Notes: generated by a model not told the origin, from the sequence alone. A stretch of 64,000 bases of DNA from Triticum aestivum (GCF_018294505.1 NC_057809.1:414508104-414572103); one strand, 5' to 3'; positions 1 through 12,356 are shown, numbered from the stretch's first letter. Numbers and translations are program-made.

Positions 1-57
1 GGAGTTACAATTTCAGTAAAAAGGAAAAAGCAACAAAGGCAGTAAATACTAAGACTA

Positions 58-512
58 CGGTCGACTGCCAGCAGTCCACCATAGTCTCGGGGACTACACC
101 CAGTGGGTGCACTTAGCGTGCCCCCACCGGTTCCTATCCCACTCGACCGATCCCTGAAGTCGAGTCCAAGACAAGCTGCTTCCGAGCAGTTAAGAGACAA
201 TAACAGAGTTTCTAAGACTACAGCCGAAGCAAAACATTCGACAGTAGCCTCGGGGGCTACACCCAGTGGGTGCACTCAGCGTGCCCCCACAGTAAAAAAA
301 AGAGAGAAAAGACGTCGACTGCCCGCAGTCGACGAGGTTCCATTCGGCACGGCCCGATCAGACAGAGCGAAGAAACTCAACTACGACTCAACTTAAAAAG
401 ACTACAGTCGACTGCCAGCTAGTCGACCGTAGTCTCGGGGACTACACCCAGTGGGTGCACTTAGCGTGCCCCCACTCGTCCAAGAATTGGCAAAACACCC
501 AGTGGGTGTACA
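58..512. repeat. Three-copy interspersed repeat in element A
   Basis: A block of about 40 bp beginning GGGGACTACACCCAGTGGG and continuing through GTGCACTTAGCGTGCCCCC occurs at about 82-121, 249-289 and 435-475. A shorter echo (CACCCAGTGGGTG) occurs at 497-509. The first and third copies are preceded by GTCGACTGCCAG. Spacing is about 165-190 bp. The CACCCAGTGGGTG core is nearly self-complementary and could form a small hairpin. The array lies beyond the 3' end of the antisense ORF, in the non-coding part of the element. Confidence 0.7.
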
Positions 513-597
513 AACTTAAAGATCTTCGGAAAAGAGATTCTTCAAAGAACATACCAAAACAGACCAAGTGTTGAAGTCGACTGACCTGGACATTGCT

Positions 598-2637
598 CTA
601 AAGAGCCGAGCTTGCGTCATAAGCCGCCTGGCAAGCCTCCCGAGCCACTCTCACCTGTTCCATCATGACTCCAGCCTGGCGTACAGCCTCCTTCGCAGCA
701 GCCGCTTGGTCCTCAGGGACGGGGTACGCAACAAAAAGCGAAGACGTATCTGCAGTCGACGCTGAAGGCTGCACACTCATCAAAGGAACAGCGAAAGTCA
801 CGGAAGCCCGAGTGGGTTTGCCATCATCCCGAACTGCAGCCTCAGGCGCGGGAGTGGATTGCGGAGCCTTGCCAGCCAACACCTTCTTCTTCCTCTTCAC
901 CCTCAATGGTGTGTTGTCGTCGTCCGGGAGGTCGATAACATGAGGAGGAGCTGCAAGGAAAACATTCAATCGATCGACACCTTCTTCAGTCGACTCATAA
1001 GCAGAACGGCAGTGATCGTACCAGGGTTGGAGGTGACAGCGTCCTCCATCTCTTGGTCGTCGTTCCTGGCGGAGACCTCAGAAGTTGCACCACTGCAAAT
1101 CTCGAAAGTTAGTCAGTTGGCCCAGTGAATCGACCAAGGATCCGTCCATAGTCGACAAAGGAAAGCAAGTGTTGTTGTTACCCCGAAATGGTGGGAACAG
1201 CTATCTTCATTTTGGGCAAGGCCTTGGGCGGCTTAGATGGCGCCGTTCGTGGGTGCTTGGGAGCCTTCCCGGTCGGCGGAGGAGAAGAAGTCCGAGGGCG
1301 TTTCGACGACTGCCCAACAGGAGCGGCCGCCTTGCCACGTTCCTGCGCTAGATCGTGGGCGAGCTTGGACCGTCCCTCCGGGCGGGAGGGTTCAGCCTCC
1401 TCCTCTCACTGGAGAAGATGTCATCGCCCTCCTCTCCCTCACCGTCGGACTCCCACTCGACCTAGCCGTCCCCGCTCTCGCCTCCGCTCCCCTCACCTTC
1501 CTCGGTCGGCCCTTGTGCCCCGCTGGGCGTCGAGTACATCTCAGTGGTAGCCTGGAGGACAACGGACAGGACGAAAGTCAGTCGACTTATACAAAGAAAA
1601 CTAATATAGAAGGCCAGATATCCGACACAAAGACATACCTGATCCACTTCATATGAGTTGTCGAGTGGAATCACCCTTCTGGCTCCTCGGGGGTTGTCTT
1701 TGTTTCCCGTGATACTTGACAGCCACCCCGCCAGCATCTCATCCGTGACCTCCTCCGGGTGGATCCGAGTGGTGTTGTCAAGGCCAGAATACAGCCACAT
1801 CGGGTGGTCTCACGCCTGGAGCGGTTGAATGCGCCTCTGGAGGAAGACCTCTAACAGGTCCATCCCAGTCACCCCCTCACGGACAAGCTCAACCACTCGA
1901 CCCGCCAACACCTTGACCTGGGCCCTTTCCTCTGATGTGACTTTCAGAGAGACAAGCTTCTCGGCTCGGTCGAGGGAAAAAGGAGGAAGACCAGTCGACT
2001 GTCCGGGGGTCGCCTGGTCCTGGCAGTAGAACCAGGTCGACTGCCAGCTGCGAACCGACTCCGGGAAGGTGATAGAGGGAAAACAGCTCTTCCCCCTCGT
2101 CTGGATCGCCAGGCCCCCACACAGCTGGATCACTTGCGTCTTTTCATCACTCGACTTGGCCTTTTTAACCGACTGAGAGCGGCAAGTGAAAATAGGCTTG
2201 AAAAGCCCCCAATGCGGACGGCAACCCAGGAAGGCCTCGCACATGGAAATGAACGCGGCAAGATAGACTATGGAGTTGGGGGTAAAGTGATGGAGCTGCG
2301 CTCCGAAGAAATTCAAGAAACTCCGGAAGAAAGGATGGGGTGGCAGAGAAAACCCTCGGTCGATGTGGGTGGCTAGGAGCACGCACTCACCGTCACGGGG
2401 TTGAGGTTCGATCTCTCCCTCCGGAAGGCGCGCAGCTTCGTGGGGAATGGCTCCCCCCTCGACCATGTCGTCGAGATCGTCTTGCCGGAGCACCGAGGGC
2501 ATCCAGTCGCCTTGGATCCAACCTTTGGGCAGAGCGGTCCTGGAGGAGGATCCGCCCCGAGTAGATATCTTCCCTTTTCCCGCCGCCGCCGCCTTCTTCG
2601 CACGCTCCAAAGCGGTGGTCTTGCCCTTCACCATCAT
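598..2637 (-). pseudogene. Antisense ORF of Gypsy element A (PF04195-like)
   Basis: This ORF reads opposite to its element. The most likely start is the Met-Met pair at 2637/2634. The upstream open frame to 2862 looks like leader. The lysine-rich N-terminus is followed by a block with HIDRGFSLPPHPF and FFGAQLHHFTPNS, which resembles the Pfam family PF04195 (putative gypsy-type transposon protein). Its biochemical role is unknown. An in-frame TGA at 1808-1810 sits where CGA would fit, just before a segment that continues the same frame to about 1637, where a GT splice donor follows. A plausible acceptor lies near 1553. A later coding-like block (969-598) is Lys/Pro-rich and then alpha-helical. 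Introns plus the stop suggest a decayed multi-exon gene. Confidence 0.6.
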
Positions 2638-3193
2638 CGCCGGAGAGATCTCGCACGGGCTCGCGGTGCTAGGGTGAGAGCGGAGGTAGCAGAGAGACTG
2701 GCAAAGGGAGAGAGGAAGAAGGAAGGAGAAGAGAGCGCACGGCTTGGAAACCCCAAGCCGACAACTTATAAGGGGCCGCTCCCGAGTGGCTGACCGGTAG
2801 GCCCAGGCCATCCAGTCAAATCCCGCAACAGACGCGCGCGCAGTACGTGGCGAAAAAGGCAACGCGGAGATCGAGGAACTTCGCTTTATCGCTCCCGATT
2901 ACTGCGGCGGCTCCCGTCCTGCGCGCTTCCCAAAATCCAAATCCCGCGACATCCGCGGGCCGCAGAACAGCTTGCTAAAAAACAGAAGACCCAGATCGCG
3001 CCGGCACTCGGTATAGCACAAACAAAGAAATTCACTCGACGGAAGGCCTGGAATGGATCAAGGCGACTGAAAAAGGTTGGCAACGTCATCCGTGACGATT
3101 GTCCCAAAACGAGGTGCTCACATAGCCCGAAGAACCAGTCGGAAAGATCTCCAACTCCTTCCCCACTCTAACCTCGATCCATTTGGGGGCTAA

Positions 3194-3740
3194 TGATGAA
3201 GACATGTACCTAGGGTAGGGACACGGACCTGACCGAAGGGTCCTACTCTAGGACACCCCTGGGAGAAATCACCTTTCAATCGACTTGAAGGCATCCCACT
3301 CGACAGGTTCAAGACACTCGACCAAGAAGCTACCACTCGACCATGAAGCTATTCACTCGACTGCCAGGAGATCTACAGTCACTCCGTAGGCAAACGGTCA
3401 GCTGTTAAGTAGTCTTCATGGTCATTACAGCACTTTATTAGAGGCGTTACCAGTAATGCCCCATCTTAAATGTACTTTAAAACCCTGCATTACTTAGGGC
3501 AGGAGGGGGTCGGCGAACTCTATATAAGCCACCCCCCTCCTCAGTAGGAAGGGTTCGCACCCCTGTAATCTATACACGCATAATCCAGTCGACCGCCTCC
3601 GGGCTCCGAGACGTAGGGCTATTACTTCCTCCGAGAAGGGCCTGAACTCGTAAACCTCGCGTGTAACAACTTCCCAATAGCTAGGATCTAGCCTCTCCAT
3701 ACTCACCCCCTACATCACTGTCAGAGTTAGAACCACGACA
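3194..3740 (+). repeat. 3' LTR of Gypsy element A
   Basis: The LTR runs from TGATGAAGACATG to AACCACGACA, about 547 bp, with TG...CA ends. The TATA-like sequence at 3521 and the downstream leader-like text fit a + strand promoter. An alternative end at 3717 (CTACATCA) is possible. I prefer 3740 because the ending resembles that of the Fatima-like LTR, which ends ACACCGACA. Confidence 0.65.
3521..3527 (+). promoter_or_regulatory. TATA box in LTR A
   Basis: TATATAA lies about two thirds into the LTR, the usual position of the retrotransposon promoter. Confidence 0.5.
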
Positions 3741-4304
3741 CCGGCTCCTATGTTTTGGTGCCTTACGTTCCGCTATATCGGCTAAGGTAGCACTAGGAGA
3801 ACCACTACGATTGTGCCCCAGTTGAGCTGGGCCGAGCACCTCAGTGGAGAAAGCTAAAACTGACCGTCATGATGAAGCGAGAGCTGGTCGCTGTTCGAGA
3901 GGTTTTTTCGAGTCCCTAAAGACTTATGCCGCTTAGGGCGAGGAGTCGGCTCTGTCCGGCCAAGGCGTGGATAGCGCCCCGAACTCGGTCTTCCGAATAC
4001 TAGGGGCTTCGCCGAAATTTAAAATTATAGAATTCTATGGCTAAGTGAGAGTGTTCATGCATTATAGTCTGATTGCCTTGTTCGTTGGGCTGAGCGCCTC
4101 CCTCGAAGGACCCAAATATGGGAAAAAGAGCGCCCAGGTTTATCCCCGAACACCCTAGCACTAGCGGCAAGGGGGCAGAAGCCGACGACTCGCCATCTCT
4201 CAGTATTGATAAACAGCCGCACAGAAGGTAATATTTTGAATTCCAACAGCATTGCTTAGCGCATATGAACAAGTTTTCAGCGCACAGGATAACACGAGCG
4301 AGTT

Positions 4305-7300
4305 TTACTCAAAAAATACATCCTTGGTACATTCATCCGCCACAAGGTAGGCACCCTTCAGAACATCCTTATAATAATTCTCGGGCTTGCGATTCTCTTT
4401 CCCCGGTGGTGGCCCGTCCTTGACAAGCTTCTTAGCATCCAGCTTGCCCCAGTGCACCTTAGCACGGGTGAGGGCCCTACGGGCACCTTCAATGCAGATG
4501 GAGCGCTTGATGTCTTCAAGCCTTGGACATGCCTCCACCATCCGCCGCACCAGCCCGAAATAGCTCCGAGGCAGAGCCTCTCCAGGCCACAGCCGAACTA
4601 TGAGGCCCTTCATGGCCCGTTCGGCCGCCTTGTGGAGCTCGACCAGTTGCTTCAGCTGGTCGCTCAGGGGCACGGGGTGTCCGGCCTCAGCATACTAAGA
4701 CCAGAACACCTTCTTTGTCGAGCTGCCCTCCTCGGCTCGATAGAATGCGGCAGCATCGGACACACTCCGGGGAAGATCTGCGAACGCTCCTGGAGAGCTC
4801 CGGATTCGGGTAAGTAACAAGTAACTCACTTTTATATGTTCGCTTTGCATAAAGAATGCCTTACCCGCCACTATCTTCTTCACCTCATCCAATTCCTGGA
4901 GGGTCTTCTGGGATTCGGTCTTGGCAGACTTGGCATTTTCAATAGCCGCCGCGAGCTCGGACGCTCGCGTCTTTGAGTCCAGCTCCAAACTCTCATGTTT
5001 TTTCATGAGAACCTGGAGCTCTTGCCGCACCTTGCAAACCTCGGCCTCATACTTCTCCCGCTCGGTGTGCTCCGCGGCCGCACTCTTCTCGGCCTCGAGC
5101 AGCGCTTGCTTAAGGGTCGCCACCTCAGACGTGGCCCCTACAATAGCCACGTTAATCCTGTCATTTTTTGCAATTGCACCTTTTTTATATATATTCAAAC
5201 AAGGTATTTCTTACCTTCCTTCTCCTCGAGCTGCTTCTTGGCCCACCCGAGCTCTTGCTCAGACTTCTCGAGGCTCTGCTTTAGCGTGTCCACTTCCGCA
5301 GTCAGTGCGGCGGACGCCAGCAGAGAAGCCTGCATACGCATATTGACTCCTTTGTTAGACTCCTGCAAATTCTTTGATCCTCTATTCGGCTTTTCTTCCC
5401 GAACACCCAACAGAGCATCAGGGGCTACTGTCTATGCTGTACTATTATTTACACATTCTTTACTTACCTCAAAGCCTGTTAAAAGGCTAGTACAAGCTTC
5501 AGTCAGTCCGCTCTTGGCGGACTAAACCTTCTGGATCACTCCACTCATAATAGTGCGGTGCTCCTTGTCGATGGAGGCGCCTTGGAGCGCCTCCAACATA
5601 TTGTCTGGCGCCTCCGGTTGGACAGGGGCCACCGGCACGGTGGACTTGCTCCTCTTGGAAGGAGGTCCCCCACCGGACTCTGGAACCTTTGAAGGTTCCG
5701 GATCGGTGTCCGGCCTAGAGCCGGACTTGGAGCCCTGGGGGGTTTCATCCCCTTTACTCCTGGAGTCCGGGAGGTCTCCTTGCGGCGCCTCCAGGACCAC
5801 CTCCTCCTGGCTTGGAACCTGTTGGGACAACACTTCGGTGTCGTCCGTAGGGCGGGGGGAGGAAGCCGTCGGAAGTGAGTTCACATCTGACGAGTCTAGT
5901 GAGCCGCTCGATGACGCGTCGAGCCGATCTTTGGGTGGGCTGCATAAACATATTCGACATAAGGGAAAGTTGTGCAATAAACGAATACTATGAATTAGTC
6001 TGGTATCCAGATACTCACGATTTCGCCAGGGGCTTGGCCCTGGGCTGCCACTCCTCTCCGCCGTCATCGGCGTCGGTGGAGTAGTCCGGAGGAAGTGTTT
6101 CCCCCTTCTTGGACCCTCCGGCCTCCCCAGAGAGGGCGGCCTTCCTTTTCTTCTCTCCTCCTGCTGGAGGGGGAGAGTTCTCTTCTTCTTCCTCCTCGTC
6201 TTCACGAGAGGAATGCGCCTTGGAACCGCCGGATGATGAATCCGACACCTCTTGGCGCCGGGCACTCTTTCGAGTCCCCGTGGCCTTTTTCGCGGCCTTC
6301 TTTGTCCGACACCACATAGGGTGCCGAAACCAGCAGCTTCGCCAAGCGAGCGTCCGCTGGGCCTTCGAGCAAAGGAGCCGGGCAGTTGATCTGTCCGGAC
6401 GTCACCTGCCAATCCCGTCAAAGGTAAGGGAGCTTAGATCCCGCATGGAGTCAAACTATGAAAAACTGATACCATGTTAAAGGACAAAAACAGCTTACCG
6501 CGAGAGCGTGACGCTGTGCACTGAATCTGCAATCCTCGGTAGCAGATGCGGGAGCCTCGGCGCCTTTGAAAAGCACCTTCCAGGCATCTTCGTACATCGT
6601 GTCGAAGAGCCTTCTCAGAGTTTGGTGCCGCGCCGGGTCAAACTCCCACAGGTTGAAAGCCCGTTGTTGAAATGGGAGGATCAGGCGGATGAGCATAACC
6701 TGGACTACGTTGACAAGCTTGAGCTTCTTGTCCGCCAGGGTTTGGATGCATGTTTGGAGTCCGGTCAGCTCTCCTTTTTTTACCCCAAGATAGGCACGTC
6801 TCCTTCCAGGAGGTGAGCCGCGTAGGGGGACCGGATCGAAACTCAGGGGGTGCGACCCATTCGGTGTCGCGCGGCTCGGTGACGTAAAACCACCCCGATT
6901 GCCACCCCTTCAGGCTCTCCACAAAGGAGCCCTCGAGCCATAGGACGTTGGCCATCTTGCCCACCATGGCGCCTCCGCACTCTGCCTAGTTGCCGTGCAC
7001 CACCTTTGGCTTGACGTTGAAAGTCTTGAGCCATAGGCCGAAATGGGGGCGAATGCGGAGGAAGGCCTCGCACACGACGATAAACGCCGAGATGTTGAGG
7101 ACGAAGTTCAGGGAAAGATCGTGGAAATCCAGGCCGTAGTAGAACATTAGCCCCCGGACAAATGGGTGGAGAGGGAAGCCCAGTCCGCGGAGGAAATGGG
7201 GGAGGAATACCACCCTCTCATGGGGCCTAGGGGTGGGGATGAGCTGCCCCTTTTTGGGAAGCCGGTACGCGATGTCGTTCGACAGGTATCCGGCCTTCCT

Positions 7301-7363
7301 CAGCTTTTTGATGTGTCCCTCCATGACGGAGGAGACTATCCACTTGCCTCCCACTCCGGACAT
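4305..7363 (-). pseudogene. Antisense multi-exon ORF of element B (PF04195-like)
   Basis: The ORF starts at Met 7363 (MSGVGGKWIV), about 550 bp from the 3' LTR, and reads away from it. The N-terminal block contains FLRGLGFPLHPFVRGL and resembles PF04195. An in-frame TAG at 6986-6988 sits where CAG would fit, and the frame resumes with a WFYVTEP segment. An eight-A run near 6776-6783 coincides with a frameshift. The next piece (6696 down) contains RAFNLWEFDP and ends at a GTAAG donor near 6495. Acidic/Lys-rich and coiled-coil-like segments follow at 6317-6015, 5410-5195 and 5198-4695. The last exon (4673-4305) contains VRLWPGEALPRSYFGLV and ends at 4305. It is one broken gene with several introns. 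No catalytic motif is visible. Confidence 0.65.
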
Positions 7364-7911
7364 GGCTGGAGAAGGTTGAGGTGGGGAGTGCGGACTTGGG
7401 CGCTGGAGCTCGAGTGCGCAAGAATGGATAGGCGAAGGAGGAAGAAGGCGTAGGTGAAAGGGTGGATCCTTATCCCCTTATATGGGTGGACGCAACTACA
7501 TGTCCCCACCAGCCTGGTAAAAGTCGCTTATCTCCAAGCGCCATAATTGATGGCGCGGTTGGGTTACCCACGCCCGTATTGATGAGAATCCCAGAATAAG
7601 GGGACATGATCTCTACTTTGAAAAGACGTGCCAAGGAAACCGCCTCGCATGACGCGCTGAGGTGGGATAATGAAACGACTTGGATAAAGGCTTGGCCGTG
7701 GTGTGTCACGCTACGGAATACGCCAGCAGATTAGATTTGTGTAAATATTATTCTCTCTATGGCAATATGTGGAAACTTATTTTGCAGAGCCGGACACTAT
7801 CTTTGTGTTCAAAATCTTCTATGAAGTACTTGGAGGAGGAACCCGCCTTGCAATGGCGAAGACAATCTGCGCGCCGGACTCGTCATCATTGAAGCCTAGT
7901 TCAGGGGCTAC

Positions 7912-8392
7912 TGAGGGAGTCCTGGATTAGGGGGTGTTCGGATAGCCGGACTATACCTTCAGCCGGACTCCTGGACTATGAAGATACAAGATTGAAGACT
8001 TCGTCCCGTGTCCGGAAGGGACTTTCCTTGGCGTGGAAGGCAAGCTTGGCGATACGGATATACAGATCTCCTACCATTGTAACCGACTTTGTGGAACCCT
8101 AACCCTCTCCGGTGTCTGTATAAACCAGAGGGTTTTAGTCCGTAGGACAACATACACATCAACAATCATACCATAGGCTAGCTTCTAGGGTTTAGCCTCT
8201 CCGATCTCGTGGTAGATCTACTCTTGTACTACCCATATCATCAATATTAATCAAGCAGGACGTAGGGTTTTACCTCCATCAAGAGGGCCTGAACCTGGGT
8301 AAAACTTCGTGTCCCTTGCCTCCTGTTACCATCCGGCCTAGACGCACAGTTCGGGACCCCCTACCCGAGATCCGCCGGTTTTGACACCGACA
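7912..8392 (+). repeat. 3' LTR of element B (Fatima-like, 481 bp)
   Basis: It begins TGAGGGAGTCCTGG and ends TTTTGACACCGACA. The purine-rich AGGGGCTAC immediately upstream is the expected polypurine tract. It matches the LTRs at 12357 and 21892 in reverse complement. Confidence 0.9.
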
Positions 8393-9077
8393 GCCACCTT
8401 TGCGCTGTGCGACCTACCAGACAATCTGGTACTAAACCTTCGACTCCCATTTCTCAAGAAACTTTCACTTGTGCGGGTTCGTATATCGGAGGCCTCATTG
8501 CATAGCATCATCCACTCCAGTTGCCCTGCCCTGGAGTGCTTGGTGCTTGTTTTCACAGTTAGAATCGGTTGTCTCCAAATAAAGTCGCCAACCTTGTAAG
8601 AATTGGAATTTCTTTTGACGGAAGGCAGCTCATCATCCAAGATGCCCCTTCACTTCAAAGGTTGATCCTTGATTCTAGTTATTCACCATTGCAAATAACC
8701 GTCCTCCCTGTGCCTAAACTGGAGACCTTTGGTGTAATACATGATCTCTGTGCTCATTTCAATATGGTGTTTGGCTCCACAGTTCTTCAGGTACTTTATA
8801 TTATCATCTACACTTGTAACCATAAGCTGCATTTTAAATTTCTGCGCATAAGTTATATGTCATCTTGGAGTACACATTTTGTACTAATATTATGTTCTAT
8901 GCTCCATGAAGAGTTTCTCCATGGATGGCCTATCAAGGTGCTGGATTCTATCAAGATCTTATATATCCAAATGAATAGTTTTGATCTGAACAAGATTATT
9001 GGCTTGCTGCAATGCTTTCCATTTCTGGAGAAGTTGTATATAAAGGTGATAATTTCACGCACATTGGAAGCCCGCAT
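8393..9077 (+). pseudogene. FBD-type F-box/LRR protein gene, middle exons (fragment)
   Basis: Host-gene coding DNA resumes exactly at the LTR boundary with ATFALCDLPDNL, followed by leucine-rich text (LHSIIHSSCPALECL, DAPSLQRLILDSS, PVPKLETFGV) typical of plant F-box/LRR proteins with a C-terminal FBD domain. These are substrate receptors of SCF ubiquitin ligases. The N-terminal F-box itself is missing, cut off by element B. A one-base deletion near 8598 (TTG then TAA) shifts the frame. A GT...AG intron fits 8791-8913. The next exon runs to 9045 and ends with the FPFLEKLYIK segment. A second intron starts at 9046 and is interrupted at 9077 by Gypsy element C. The gene continues at 34849. Confidence 0.75.
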
Positions 9078-9974
9078 TGTCGGCGTTCTGGGGACGGGGG
9101 TCCCCAGACTTGCCTGCCTGCTACCCACGGCGTGGCTCTGCGAGCGGGCCAGTATGGCCCATCTTCACCACCAAAGACTCAAGACCCTCGCGAGGGGCCA
9201 AGCCTCATGAGCTGGATGACTCAAGACCTCCTCAGGAGCGGCCTTGCCAGGCAGGCTCGCGAGGGGTGGAGAGATCAAGGCACGGCAAACCTCGCGATGT
9301 TCCCGTGGCGTGAGCCATGACGATCGAGACCAGGCGGGCGCCAGCGCACGCGACGTCCTTGTTTCCTCTTTGGTGCTAAGGGGGCAAGCGCAGGCGCGGA
9401 GTACCGAGGCATCAAGCAAAGGTTTCCATATCGGTGCAATGAGACCAAGACCAGCAGGACAACAAGATGGAGGTCACCATGGAGCCCAAGGCGGCGTCAC
9501 CACCAGAGCCTTTTGCAGGCGAAGACCACTTTTGTCAGGATAAGTTGTACTAGATGTCCCCTTTCAAATTGGCCGTTGTTGGCTCCCTTCCCGCTCAATA
9601 TTTGGGGAGAGGACCAGGGCCACTATAAATAGGACTAGCCACCACCGTAGCTAGGGCAACCTCATCTGAGACTAGAACTAGTTCATCCCCACAATCACAT
9701 CCACCAAGCACAAGAACACCTCTCCTCAGGAGGCTGTTCTTTCCCCTATACTGTTCATCCTCAGCCCGAGAGGCAATCCACCACCACCACACTGGAGTAG
9801 GGTATTACACCACAATGGTGGCCCGAACTAGTATAAATCTTATGTCCTCTGTGTTGCGAGTTCGCCGAGTTAGTTCGTAAGATCTTAGCTGAGTTAGGAC
9901 ATGGATCGACAGGGGGAAATCTTCGTGCGCACCCTAGAGGTCGAACCTTAAGGGTTTTGCTGGAACCCATGATC
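9078..9974 (+). repeat. 5' LTR of element C
   Basis: It starts TGTCGGCGTTCTGGGG and aligns along its length with 33941-34843 and 61039-61947. It stops at CATGATC, and the expected CGACA end and the following primer-binding site are absent. The DNA passes directly into GGCGGGCCACC. A TATA box lies at 9624. Confidence 0.9.
9624..9630 (+). promoter_or_regulatory. TATA box in 5' LTR of element C
   Basis: TATAAAT is conserved at the same place in the two other LTRs of this family (34487 and 61591). Confidence 0.55.
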
Positions 9975-12356
9975 GGCGGGCCACCTCGTCGCTCTCCGTC
10001 GACTGCCGCCAACACCGTCATTGGCCCGGCGGGGAACGAGCAGCAAGCATCCTTGCTGCACCCCTTGGTGCGACAGGACGACCGCACCGCTACTCCATCA
10101 CTGACTCCCGCTGGTTCATCGTCTCACGCTCGTCGCATTCCCACAGATGCACAGGCCGCACTCCTCATGGCACACGAGCTCCTGCACTACCGCCCAGTCG
10201 ACGACCTCTACGAGGACTGGCTTGACCGCATCGCCGAGCTTGTCCGCGCCGCAGGGGGCTCCCCTGCGCCGTCCCTCTCTCTGCCTCACCCTCCGCCAGC
10301 CACGGGCGACGTAGCTCATGAAGCACCTCCACCACCTCTGCACCAAGACGATGCCCTAGCGCCAAGGTGCGCGGCTCCACGGCGCGATCCACCACGTCCG
10401 GCGCCCGCGCGTGAAGAACTGCCAAGAAGTCCCTCGACCGCAAGAGAGCACTCCGCCACTCCTCGCACCGCCGCGCTAGGATCATTTGCTGCGGCAAGGC
10501 CCCGTGCCGCTTGCCGTAGTGGCGGGGGGGGGGGGGGGCGCCAAGACCAACTTCCACCTCCGAGGCGGGCCCCGGTGACCACGGCCGACTGCCGCGCCTT
10601 CACCCCTGAGTTGCGTAGCGTCGCCTGGTCGGGCAAGTTCAAGCCTGATCTGCCTCCTTGCTACGATGGCACCCCTGACCCCGCGGAGTTCCTGCAGCTC
10701 TACGAGCTGAGCATCGAGGCGGCCAACGACGACGATAAAGTCATGGTGAACTGGTTTCCCATGGCCCTCAAGGATGGCGCCCGCTCCTGGCTCCTGAACC
10801 TGCCTCTAGGCTCGATCTCCTCCTGGGACGAGATGCGCGACCGCTTCATCACCAACTTCCAGGGCACTCGCAACCGCTGCCCGGCTGCGGGTGACCTGCA
10901 TCGCGTCAAGCAACAACCAGGAGAGACCCTCTAGAAGTACATCCAGCGCTTCAACAACGTTCGTCTCAAGATCCCCAAGGTGACGGACGAGGCCATCATC
11001 TCTGCGTTCTCTGATGGCGTCCGTGACGTCAAGATGAAGGAGTAGCTCACTATCCACGAGGAGCTGTGCACGTCTCTGGAGTTGTTCAACCTGGCGACCA
11101 AGTGCGCAAGAGCTGAGGAGGGGCGCCTCTCCCACCTCGAGCTCCCGACTGCGGACTCAGAGGAGAAGAAAGCCAAGGCCAAGGACGTGAAGCGCAAGGG
11201 AGCAGTCGTGCTCGCGGCGGAACCAGACACCAAGTGCGGCAGAGACCAGCCCGAGTCATCCAAGAGCAGCCGACCGTTCTGCACCTTCCATAACCTGCAT
11301 ACCCACAACACCAGCGACTGTCAAGAGCTCAGAGCCATTCGAGAAGGACGCTTTGGTCGACGCCCCGAGCGCAGCGACCGGGGCTACGGCCGAGGAGGAG
11401 GACATGGTGGCGGACGCTGGGATGACTGTGGCCCGCGCCAGGAGTGGCGCTACCGGACTCGTGAGGACCGCCGGCAGGATCAGCCTCGTGAAGGCGCCTG
11501 GAGGGAACAGCCTCGTGAGGATCGTCCTCAAGGCAACACTGGCCTTCCTCCACTACCACCACCACCCAGAAGGAATGACGGCCACCATCAAGAACAGGGG
11601 GACATGGGCTTCCAGGAGCCGCGCGCTATCGCGTGCATCTTGGGCGGAGCTCAAGCCCCAGCCTCGCAGTGTATCTTCAAACAGTTTGCTCGCGAAGTGA
11701 ATGCAGTCCTCCCCAAGCTCAAGGCCACGCGCCCGCTCAGATGGTCCAAGTGCCCCATCATGTTCAGTTCGGCAGATCAGCTCAATTGTGCAGCTACTGC
11801 AGGCGTCCTCCCAATGCTTTGTTCACCAGCCATCAGCAACGTGCAAGTTACCAAGACCCTCGTCGACGGTGGAGCAGGGCTCAATGTCCTGTCCGTCGAC
11901 ACGTTCGACAACCTCCAAGTGCCATATGACCAGCTTTAGCCTACCAAGCCTTTCTCAGGAGTGACCGACGGCTCTACTACCCTGATCGGGCAGGTCCGCC
12001 TCCCCGTTACCTTCGGAGAACGCAACAACTACCACACCGAACTCATCGACTTCGACGTCGCCTACATCCGCCTGCCATACAACGCCATCCTCGGGTATCC
12101 AGCCCTGGCCAAGTTCATGGCGGTGACCCATCATGGCTACAATGTCCTCAAGATGCCAGGAAGCGGCGGAATCAACACAGTCCCGTGCGAGGAAAGAGAC
12201 ATGGTGTGCTCCCTTGAGCGTGCCTCCCAAGCTGCAGTAATCGACGACCCCGACAGCCAGGGCGAGCGCCCTCCAAAGGCCACCCCACAAGAAGAAGAAG
12301 CAGTTGCGCCACGCAGGACCTCAGGCAAGCGGCGCCTCGTCAGGATCGGCGCCCGC
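9957..12356 (+). pseudogene. gag-protease of Gypsy element C
   Basis: One reading frame runs from Met 9957 to the insertion point at 12356, broken by three TAG codons (10932, 11043, 11937). The N-terminal part is Pro/Ala-rich. The capsid-like core contains KFKPDLPPCYDGTPDP and WLLNLPLGSISSW. A CCHC-like knuckle (FCTFHNLHTHNTSDC) follows, then an Arg/Gly-rich linker. The retropepsin region has the active-site motif LVDGGAGLNVLS and the conserved LPYNAILGYPAL. All three stops fit CAG to TAG changes. A run of 15 G (10524-10538) falls inside the frame. The gene is cut in the protease-RT linker by the Fatima-like insert. The real start is uncertain because the leader is deleted. Confidence 0.85.

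Larger units (their letters stand above)
1..3740 (+). mobile_element. Gypsy LTR retrotransposon, 3' part (element A)
   Basis: The 3' end of a Gypsy element lies here, with its 5' part beyond the left edge. Orientation comes from the LTR at the right end, which has TG at 3194, a TATA motif at 3521 and CA at 3740, and which is preceded by the purine-rich stretch ATTTGGGGGC. The internal DNA carries a long antisense ORF of the PF04195 type, an arrangement known from the Tat lineage of Gypsy elements. GTCGAC-type motifs recur throughout. The DNA right of 3740 belongs to a different Gypsy internal region, so A appears to be nested in element B. The target duplication cannot be checked because the 5' end is missing. 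Confidence 0.75.
3741..8392 (+). mobile_element. Fatima-like Gypsy retrotransposon, 3' part (element B)
   Basis: This 3' part of a + strand Gypsy ends with a 481 bp LTR (7912-8392). That LTR has the same length and nearly the same sequence as the two LTRs of the complete element at 12357-22372, so family membership is seen directly. The name Fatima-like is from memory. The internal DNA holds no sense coding region in this window. It carries the antisense ORF at 4305-7363. The 3741-4300 stretch corresponds to the spacer between integrase and antisense ORF. On the right it abuts the F-box gene fragment with GCCAC directly after the LTR. The matching left duplication would lie outside the window. 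Confidence 0.8.

Noticed and set aside
2640..2862. N-terminal extension of the antisense ORF of element A
   Set aside because: The extension looks like a chance open leader. The conserved protein begins at the Met pair near 2637.
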